Position numbers and translations under genes: made by a program. This document shows positions 58,113-64,000 of a stretch of DNA of 64,000 nucleotides, piece by piece. Numbering within the stretch: position 1 is the first letter of the stretch; each line of letters opens with the position of its first letter. The DNA is from CAILZL01 sp050248275 (GTDB taxonomy: Bacteria > Pseudomonadota > Gammaproteobacteria > Steroidobacterales > Steroidobacteraceae): the NCBI GenBank assembly GCA_050248275.1, contig JBFWSR010000001.1, positions 62,001 to 126,000 of the forward strand. Reading direction: 5' to 3'. Below the pieces are notes generated by a model. It worked only from the letters and a program-made list of their open reading frames with translations. It had not been told where the DNA came from and did not search any database.

Positions 58113-59978
58113 CTAGAACATCTTGGATTCGTCAAGTTTCTCTTCCGCCTTGGCCACCGCGCGTGAGGGGATAAAATCGCCAGTAATCATCTGTTCGAAC
58201 GGCTGTCCAGGACCCACCATCGGATAGACACCGGCATCCGGATCGATCACCACTTCCAGGAAGGCCGGGCCCTCGAATTCGATGAATTCCCTGATCATCC
58301 GGGGCACATCTTCCTTGCGATCCAGTCGCACGGCAAAGAGGAAGCCATCCGCCTGCGCGGCCTTGATGAAATCTTTCTTGTGCAGCGACTTGTCGCTGGC
58401 AGACAGACGCCCCTTGAAGAACAGCTTCTGCCACTGTTTAACCATGCCATCGCCATTGTTATTGAGCACCACCACTTTCACGGGCAGCTCGTAGGTGGTC
58501 ACGGTTTCCAGCTCGCCCAGATTCATGCGAATGCTGGCATCGCCGTCGATGTCGATCACCAGCCTGTCGGGATGCGCAAATTGCGCGCCGATCGCTGCCG
58601 GCAGGCCAAACCCCATGGTGCCCATGCTGCCCGAGGTCAACCACTGGCGCGGACCCTGAAAGTCGAAATACTGGGCGGCCCACATCTGATGCTGTCCCAC
58701 GCCGGTGCTGATGATGGCCTGGCCGCGCGTCAGCCGATTGATCTCTTCTATGACGTAATAGGGCTGCACCGATGTACTGTTCCGATCATAGTTCATTGCA
58801 TATTGTTTTTTAAGCTCTGCGCAATGATCAAGCCATTTTGATGTCTCAATCGTTAAGTTATGCTTAATTCCATAGGCGAGTAATGCGGTCACGGCGCGGG
58901 CCAGCGACCCCACATGTGACCAGTGGGTCTGTTTGACCTTGTTGATCTCGGAAGCATCAATGTCGATCTGGGCAATCTTGGCATTGCCGGCAAAACTGCG
59001 CGGATCACCCGCGACCCGGTCATCAAAACGGGCGCCCAGGGTAATCAGGAAATCGCAATCGATTACCGCATAGTTGGCAAAGGCGGCGCCATGCATGCCC
59101 AGCATGCCCATCGACAGAGGTGACTGGGTATCCACGGCTCCCAAAGCCATCAGCGTGGTGACCACCGGGATCTTGAATGCCTCGGCGAACTCGCGCAATG
59201 CGGCGCTCGCTGCGCCATTGACCACGCCGCCACCGGCATAGATCAAGGGGCGCTTCGAGTGCCGCAGCAATGCCCAGAACTCCGCACAGTCCCGATCACT
59301 CAACGCAGACTTGGCCAGTTTATTCATACGCTGGCGATACCCTGGGAAAGGCAACCGTCCTTCACCCTTGAACACGCCACGCCAGTTCTGCACATCTTTG
59401 GGAATGTCGATCACCACCGGGCCGGGACGACCAGTGCGGGCGATCTCGAATGCCGTGCGGACGGTGTCCTCCAGTTTGGTCGGGTCGGTAACCAGAAATA
59501 CATGTTTAGCCACCGCCCCCATCACGCCGGCCACCGGTGCCTCCTGAAAGGCATCGGAGCCAATGGCCGTCGTCGGTACCTGACCGCAAATCACCACGAT
59601 GGGCACAGAATCGGCCATGCAATCGCGCACCGGCGTTACGGTGTTGGTGGCGCCCGGGCCCGAAGTCACCAGGGCCACTCCTACTTTGCCGGTGGCGCGC
59701 GCGTATCCCGCCGCCATGAATCCGGCGCCCTGCTCGTTGGCAGGTACGATCAAGGGCATGGCCTGCTTGCCGCCATGGTTCGCTGCATGCGCCTGGTTGT
59801 AAACGAAAACGGCATCGTAAGCAGGCAGAATCGCGCCACCGGAATAGCCGAAAATGACATCCACGCCTTCGTCAGCCAACACCTGTACCAGAATTTCAGC
59901 GCCGGACAACGTTTGTCCTGCCAGAGGGTTGAGGGTGGCCGCCGCGGGCGTGTGACTATGGGCTTGGCTATGATTCAC
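58113..59978 (-). CDS. ilvI: Acetolactate synthase, large subunit
   Basis: Thiamine-diphosphate enzyme of 621 aa that makes acetolactate or acetohydroxybutyrate, first common step to valine, leucine and isoleucine. The N-terminal domain has GYSGGAILPAYDAV and the catalytic Glu region; VTSGPGATNTVTPVRDCMAD is typical, and the ThDP site is DIDGDASIRMNLGELETV with later NNNGDGMVKQW. The N-terminal ~25 residues are a His/Ala-rich extension. Start is GTG 59978 with AGGA upstream. Its small subunit is divergent, not downstream. Confidence 0.95.
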   Translation of the reverse strand: MNHSQAHSHTPAAATLNPLAGQTLSGAEILVQVLADEGVDVIFGYSGGAILPAYDAVFVYNQAHAANHGGKQAMPLIVPANEQGAGFMAAGYARATGKVGVALVTSGPGATNTVTPVRDCMADSVPIVVICGQVPTTAIGSDAFQEAPVAGVMGAVAKHVFLVTDPTKLEDTVRTAFEIARTGRPGPVVIDIPKDVQNWRGVFKGEGRLPFPGYRQRMNKLAKSALSDRDCAEFWALLRHSKRPLIYAGGGVVNGAASAALREFAEAFKIPVVTTLMALGAVDTQSPLSMGMLGMHGAAFANYAVIDCDFLITLGARFDDRVAGDPRSFAGNAKIAQIDIDASEINKVKQTHWSHVGSLARAVTALLAYGIKHNLTIETSKWLDHCAELKKQYAMNYDRNSTSVQPYYVIEEINRLTRGQAIISTGVGQHQMWAAQYFDFQGPRQWLTSGSMGTMGFGLPAAIGAQFAHPDRLVIDIDGDASIRMNLGELETVTTYELPVKVVVLNNNGDGMVKQWQKLFFKGRLSASDKSLHKKDFIKAAQADGFLFAVRLDRKEDVPRMIREFIEFEGPAFLEVVIDPDAGVYPMVGPGQPFEQMITGDFIPSRAVAKAEEKLDESKMF

Positions 59979-60178
59979 GGATCTGATCCTGCCGGGAAAT
60001 AAGGACTTGCAGAGGTTCGGGGGGTGTAAAGCCTAGCAGTTAGCGCCCGCGCGCACCACGTTGACACCAGCCAGACGCCATTTTGCCCTTACGCCGGGCG
60101 TCGCGGTCGGTTACGCTGTGAGGCCCTGAATTACTGGCGAACCGCCCTTCCCGGGCGCACGCACATGAGCCCACATTC

Positions 60179-60682
60179 ATGAGCAACAAGCGACATATCA
60201 TTTCCATCCTGCTGCAAAACGAAGTCGGTGCCCTGAACCGCGTCGCCGGCCTGTTTTCCAATCGTGGCTACAATATTGAATCCCTCAATGTAGCGCCCAC
60301 CGAAGACCCAACGGTATCCCGCATTACCCTGGTCACCACCGGTACCGAAGCAGTCCTGACACAAATCGTCAACCAATCTCTGAAGCTGGTGGATGTAGTG
60401 AATGTTGACGACCTGACCCGTGACGCCCATATCGAACGCGAGCTGCTGCTGATAAAGATGCAACACAGCGCCAGCCAGACTGCCGCTTTGAACAATGTGC
60501 TTGATCAGGCGGGAGCCAAGGTATTGAACGACGACCCGACCAGCTTCGTCATCGAACTAACCGCCAGCGAGGCGCGAATCAGCCATTTCATCAGCCTGGT
60601 CAGCGCTTATGGCGAGGTGCTGGAAGTGGTACGCAGCGGCGCGCTGGCCGTGCTACGCAGCGTTGAAACGCTACGCCATTGA
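60179..60682 (+). CDS. ilvH: Acetolactate synthase, regulatory small subunit
   Basis: 167-aa regulatory subunit with N-terminal ACT domain: HIISILLQNEVGALNRVAGL and FSNRGYNIESLNVAPTEDPT bind valine for feedback inhibition. The C-terminal half (ERELLLIKM, NDDPTSFVIELTASEARISH) activates the large subunit. It reads away from ilvI with a 200-nt shared gap, unlike the usual ilvIH order. No leader peptide rich in branched-chain codons is evident in that gap. Confidence 0.95.
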   Translation: MSNKRHIISILLQNEVGALNRVAGLFSNRGYNIESLNVAPTEDPTVSRITLVTTGTEAVLTQIVNQSLKLVDVVNVDDLTRDAHIERELLLIKMQHSASQTAALNNVLDQAGAKVLNDDPTSFVIELTASEARISHFISLVSAYGEVLEVVRSGALAVLRSVETLRH

Positions 60683-60773
60683 AACGCAATAGCAGAGACA
60701 CCCCCACAATCGCCCTTCTAATAAATCACTGAGACCTTGCACGGCTCAGCGGGCCGAATCCACTCTGCGCTTA

Positions 60774-60799
60774 TGTCTGCGGCAAACATGCCGCAGACA
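60774..60799. terminator. Hairpin between ilvH and glnB/glnK
   Basis: Perfect 11-bp stem TGTCTGCGGCA (60774-60784) and TGCCGCAGACA (60789-60799), loop of four. It stands between convergent genes; no strong T-run on either side. Confidence 0.5.
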
Positions 60800-60837
60800 A
60801 TAAGTAAGTCCAGAAGCCGGCGGCTTTCTTAATGTTG

Positions 60838-61176
60838 TTACAGCGCCTGGTCGTCTGCCTCACCAGTACGGATGCGCAGGACGCGCTCCAGGCTGGTGAT
60901 GAAGATCTTGCCGTCACCGACTTTGCCGGTCTTGGCGGCATTGATGATCGCTTCAACAACCTGGTCTACCAGCGAGTCTTTGACCGCCACTTCAATACGG
61001 GTCTTGGGCACGAAGTCGACCACATACTCGGCTCCGCGATAGAGCTCTGTGTGGCCGCGCTGACGACCAAAACCTTTTACTTCTGTAACGGTCATGCCCG
61101 AGACGCCAATTTCCGATAGCGCAGCGCGCACGTCGTCTAACTTGAAGGGCTTGATGATTGCACTAATGAGTTTCAT
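60838..61176 (-). CDS. Nitrogen regulatory protein P-II
   Basis: 112-aa PII signal protein (GlnB or GlnK). MKLISAIIKPFKLDDVRAAL opens it; the T-loop has the uridylylation Tyr in LYRGAEYVVDFVPK, and the B-loop is KTGKVGDGKIFI. It senses ATP/ADP and 2-oxoglutarate and controls glutamine synthetase or the ammonium channel. No amtB is adjacent within the window, so GlnB and GlnK cannot be told apart. No sigma54 promoter of correct spacing was found upstream. Confidence 0.95.
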   Translation of the reverse strand: MKLISAIIKPFKLDDVRAALSEIGVSGMTVTEVKGFGRQRGHTELYRGAEYVVDFVPKTRIEVAVKDSLVDQVVEAIINAAKTGKVGDGKIFITSLERVLRIRTGEADDQAL

Positions 61177-61469
61177 TCCCCGTGGCTCCTGTCTCGAACT
61201 GCGTGGGCGTGGAAGATGTCGATAAAATACCCGCTGTCGCCAAGAATGGAACCACTTCGTGTTCGTACGCTTGGGGACCGCGCTTGGTTGTAGATGCAGA
61301 TTTCATGCCGCGAGCGTCTCTTCTAGTATTTGCACGCTTGCTGCGCATTCCTCGCAACTGCGGCCACAATGCCATGCACCATAGTAGCGCATGCACTGCT
61401 TGGTCCGCCCATGCATAGTGCAACAGAATCCCTGAACTGATCCAGTCCTTTCCGGCAAATGGTCCAATT
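61177..61469. other. Intergenic region upstream of the PII gene
   Basis: About 290 nt without a supported gene. A minus-strand frame here has no family-like sequence. It should hold the PII promoter; no clear operator, repeat or terminator was seen. Confidence 0.4.
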
Positions 61470-62567
61470 TCAATCCAAGCGCTTGTGAAAACGCAGGGTT
61501 GCGGCAATCAATACCATCGACAGGAACGCCAGCAGCTTGAAAACCGGTAGCGGCATGGCCCAAAGCGAAGCCCCGCGCAGCACAATCCCGCGGATCAACA
61601 CGATGAAATGTGTGAGCGGCAACAACTGCGCCAGCCATTGCGCGACACGCGGCATGCCTTCAAACGGAAAAACAAAACCGGACAACAGGATGGATGGCAG
61701 CAAAGTAAATAAGGATACCTGGAAGGCCTGTGCCTGAGTCTGCACCCAGGTCGAAATGAACAACCCCAGAGTCAGCGTGGCGGCAATGAACAACAGCGCC
61801 GCCAGATACAGATCCAGCACGCTGCCATTGATGGGCACCGCGAACAGGAACACCCCGACCATCAGCACAATACTGGTCTGGACCAGACCAATCAGTACAT
61901 ATGGCAGTAATTTGCCCGCCATCAATTCCGCCGAGGTAGTGGGCGTGGTGATCAACAATTCCAGATTGCCGCGTTCGCGTTCACGCACGATGGATACCGC
62001 AGTAAACATCACCATGGTCAGACTGAGAATCACGCCGATCAGCCCGGGCACCACCTGCACTGCCGTGCGTTTTTTCGGGTTGTATTGCGTGCGTACTTCA
62101 AATAGCGGTTGTGAATTCGACACCAGGGCAGGCCGTGGTGTCACCGGCATCGTGCCCAGACCGCGCGCCAGATTCTCGACGCTGGGTTCGCTGCCATCAA
62201 TGAGCAGTTGCGCCACAGGCCGGTCACGTTCCAGCAGGCGGCGTTCAAAATCGGCAGGAATGATCACGCCGACCTTGATGACGCCCTGCTGCATGCGCGC
62301 TTCCAGTGCTGCCGGAGAGGGATAGTAGGATTCGAGTTTGATGATCTGCGAAGCCACCAGACTCGCGACCAGCGCCCGCGATTGATTGCTCTGGGCCTGA
62401 TCCACCACGCCGGCGCGCAGATCACGCACGTCAAAGTTGATGGCATAGCCGAACAGCAGCATTTGCAGCAGCGGCATGCCTACGATCATTGCCAGCGTCA
62501 GCCGATCGCGGCGCAACTGCCTGACTTCCTTGCTGGCAATGGCAAACAGTCGGATCAGGCTGTTCAT
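61470..62567 (-). CDS. ABC-2 type transporter permease
   Basis: 365-aa permease of the YhhJ/YbhR kind. One N-terminal membrane helix (LTLAMIVGMPLLQMLLFGYA), a large periplasmic domain (~50-170), then five helices; the ABC-2 signature ERERGNLELLITTPTTSAEL lies between the second and third. It forms an exporter with the ATPase and the HlyD-like protein encoded just upstream, for drugs or other hydrophobic compounds. The start overlaps the ATPase stop by ATGA. Confidence 0.92.
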   Translation of the reverse strand: MNSLIRLFAIASKEVRQLRRDRLTLAMIVGMPLLQMLLFGYAINFDVRDLRAGVVDQAQSNQSRALVASLVASQIIKLESYYPSPAALEARMQQGVIKVGVIIPADFERRLLERDRPVAQLLIDGSEPSVENLARGLGTMPVTPRPALVSNSQPLFEVRTQYNPKKRTAVQVVPGLIGVILSLTMVMFTAVSIVRERERGNLELLITTPTTSAELMAGKLLPYVLIGLVQTSIVLMVGVFLFAVPINGSVLDLYLAALLFIAATLTLGLFISTWVQTQAQAFQVSLFTLLPSILLSGFVFPFEGMPRVAQWLAQLLPLTHFIVLIRGIVLRGASLWAMPLPVFKLLAFLSMVLIAATLRFHKRLD

Positions 62568-63526
62568 GTGCGACGCTCCGCTGCCAGCAAAGCTTTACCA
62601 AACCCCGTAGCCGCGACAAATACATCTTCCAGGCTGGCAGTAATCGGCTGCGCCTCGGCAGCAATGTCATGCGCAGCCAGCAAGGCCTGTACGTGACCTG
62701 TAGCATCGCGCACGGCGCTGTCCACCAGCACATTCAAGCGATTACCCAATTGCGTTACGGCCTTGATCTGCGCGGCAGACTGCAGGACGCCACGCGCCAG
62801 CGCACTGTGCGCAGCGATCACCTGCACAACACCGACGCCAATATCCGCGATCAACTGCAGCGGCGCACCGCAGGCCACCAGTTTGCCTTCATCCAGGATG
62901 GCCAGTTGGTGACAGCGCTCCGCTTCATCCATGTAGTGAGTGGACACCAGAATGGTGGTGCCGGTATCAACCAGCTCAAACAGGCTTTCCCAGAAATCGC
63001 GACGGCTTTGCGGATCCACTGCACTGGTGGGTTCGTCCAGCAACAGCAACTCGGGTTGATGCAAGGTTGCCGCCGCCAATGCCAGACGCTGCTTCTGTCC
63101 GCCGCTCAAGGTCCCCGCTCGTTGCTGTACCAGCTCGCGCAGGCGATAGCGGTCCAGACGCCAGGCAATGCGCGTGCTGAGTTCATGTCGGGGCAGCGCA
63201 TAGATACGACCCATGAATTCCAGATTCTCGCGTACGGTCAGGTCTTCCCATAACGCGAAGCGTTGTGTCATGTAGCCGATCCTGTTGCGCACGCTATCGG
63301 CCGCCTGCGGCATCTGCTCATCCAATACCATGCATTCGCCGGCACTGGGCTTCAGCAGGCCGCACAGCATGCGGATGGTGGTGGATTTACCGGAACCATT
63401 CGGGCCCAGGAAGCCGAATATCCTGGCGCGCGGCACACGCAGGTTGATGCCATCGACGGCCAGCTTGCTGCCGAAACGCCGTGTCAGGCCGGTAGCGATG
63501 ATGGCGTAGTCAGCGTCATCAGCCAC
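62564..63526 (-). CDS. ABC transporter ATP-binding protein
   Basis: 320-aa ATPase of the exporter. Walker A GFLGPNGSGKSTTIRMLCGL, Q-loop in YMTQRFALWEDLTVRENL, signature LSGGQKQRLALA, Walker B LLLLDEPTSAVD and the switch His in STHYMDEA are all intact. The ~80-residue C-terminal part is an accessory domain. It begins with GTG 63526, two nt after the HlyD-like stop, and is cotranscribed with both neighbours. Confidence 0.94.
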   Translation of the reverse strand: MADDADYAIIATGLTRRFGSKLAVDGINLRVPRARIFGFLGPNGSGKSTTIRMLCGLLKPSAGECMVLDEQMPQAADSVRNRIGYMTQRFALWEDLTVRENLEFMGRIYALPRHELSTRIAWRLDRYRLRELVQQRAGTLSGGQKQRLALAAATLHQPELLLLDEPTSAVDPQSRRDFWESLFELVDTGTTILVSTHYMDEAERCHQLAILDEGKLVACGAPLQLIADIGVGVVQVIAAHSALARGVLQSAAQIKAVTQLGNRLNVLVDSAVRDATGHVQALLAAHDIAAEAQPITASLEDVFVAATGFGKALLAAERRT

Positions 63527-63528
63527 GA

Positions 63529-64000
63529 TCAGCGACTCACCTGCACCGGCAGACCCGCCGGCAGCGTCTGCGCATTCTGCAGATCGATTTCAGCCAGATA
63601 GCTCAAACGGGTTCGATCCTGCTGGGTCAATGCATAATACGGCGTGAAGGCTGCTTGTGCCGATACATAACGCACCGTGCCGGTAAAGATATCGGCGACC
63701 CCATCGACACGCACCTGAACGGCTGTGCCAGCCAGGTATTGCGCGCGCAAGGTTTCAGGTACATAAACCCGCGCATAGGTTCGATCATCCGCCAGCATGA
63801 TGACAACAGGCTGGGCGACGGGCGGACGCTCGCCCAACTTGTAAGGAAAAGCTTCAATGACGCCGGCGCGCGGCGCCGTAATGGCATAACGCCTGGCCGA
63901 CACCTGCAACTCGTTCAATGCCGCACGTGAGGCCACCACTGCCGCCTTGGCCTGCTCCAGTTGTTCGACGCGCGTCCCTTCATTCAACAACTGCAAACGC
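63529..64000 (-). CDS. HlyD-family membrane fusion protein (N-terminus beyond window)
   Basis: C-terminal ~156 residues of a periplasmic adaptor. Visible are the end of the coiled-coil hairpin (RVEQLEQAKAAVVASRAALN), the lipoyl half ARRYAITAPRAGVIEAFPYK, and the beta-barrel domain (ARVYVPETLRAQYLAGTAVQ, GTVRYVSAQAAFTPYYAL). It links the ABC-2 exporter to an outer membrane channel. The first gene of the operon; its start lies past base 64000. Confidence 0.9.
   Translation of the reverse strand, partial: RLQLLNEGTRVEQLEQAKAAVVASRAALNELQVSARRYAITAPRAGVIEAFPYKLGERPPVAQPVVIMLADDRTYARVYVPETLRAQYLAGTAVQVRVDGVADIFTGTVRYVSAQAAFTPYYALTQQDRTRLSYLAEIDLQNAQTLPAGLPVQVSR

Noticed and set aside
61177..61469. 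Possible sigma54 promoter upstream of the PII gene
   Set aside because: The best GG/GC pair has 8 nt between the doublets and not 10, so the spacing is wrong.
1..64000. tRNA, rRNA or prophage genes
   Set aside because: No cloverleaf, rRNA-like stretch or phage structural gene was seen on either strand.

Overview
The window reads as chromosomal DNA of a Gammaproteobacterium, possibly near the Xanthomonadales/Nevskiales. This is inferred from the gene complement (FadL, GspA/GspB, YdbH, RarD, IlvI/IlvH, PII, type 2 PyrF) and not from a marker gene, since there is no rRNA or tRNA here. Coding density is high, codon use looks even, and G+C is moderately high by eye.

Layout. 1-6 kb: an edge-truncated FadL porin, a PepSY membrane protein, UPF0114, Nudix, RarD, and a double-VOC protein with a histone-like lysine tail. 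6.1-15.5 kb: an arginine cluster, argR-argG-(P-loop protein)-argC-argD-argF'-argB-argH-GNAT. Its carbamoyltransferase is of the N-succinylornithine type, with Ala at the specificity position. The cluster has no recognisable N-acetylglutamate synthase, but holds two unassigned candidate acyltransferases. Two ArgR-like boxes exactly 21 bp apart lie over a putative argR promoter, and palindromes sit in most of the wider gaps. 15.5-25 kb: PEBP, PhzF, PyrF, MscL and glutamate synthase (gltB, gltD). 25-29.6 kb: a small unknown gene, a bactofilin and a ugpQ-glpD-glpK-like glycerophosphodiester operon.

29.8-35 kb: a FIST protein (NosP-like), hybrid histidine kinase, HPt and REC-PAS-GGDEF-EAL genes chained by overlaps. 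This is a phosphorelay to c-di-GMP turnover whose last gene is cut by an in-frame amber codon inside the PAS domain. 35-46 kb: a YheT-like hydrolase, an unusual REC-TM-OmpA-like protein, a lipoprotein and S41 protease pair, YdbH with a YnbE-YdbL fusion, DinB, and GspA/GspB. 46-50.5 kb: GNAT, a LysR regulator and a Ser/Thr kinase with TPRs.

50.5-53.6 kb: a complete small chromosomal integron. IntI is on the + strand under a LexA-box promoter. The attI crossover and four cassettes lie on the - strand, and cassette boundaries can be assigned base by base because each attC inverse core complements the first bases of its own cassette. One cassette is a toxin-antitoxin pair; the most distal is broken by an IS3-type fragment. 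A 25-codon ORF with a strong Shine-Dalgarno sequence ends exactly on the attI crossover. 53.6-64 kb: ilvA, a class-V aminotransferase-like protein without the catalytic lysine, an alpha/beta-hydrolase-like protein without the serine nucleophile, divergent ilvI and ilvH, a PII protein, and an ABC-2 exporter with its membrane fusion protein running off the edge.
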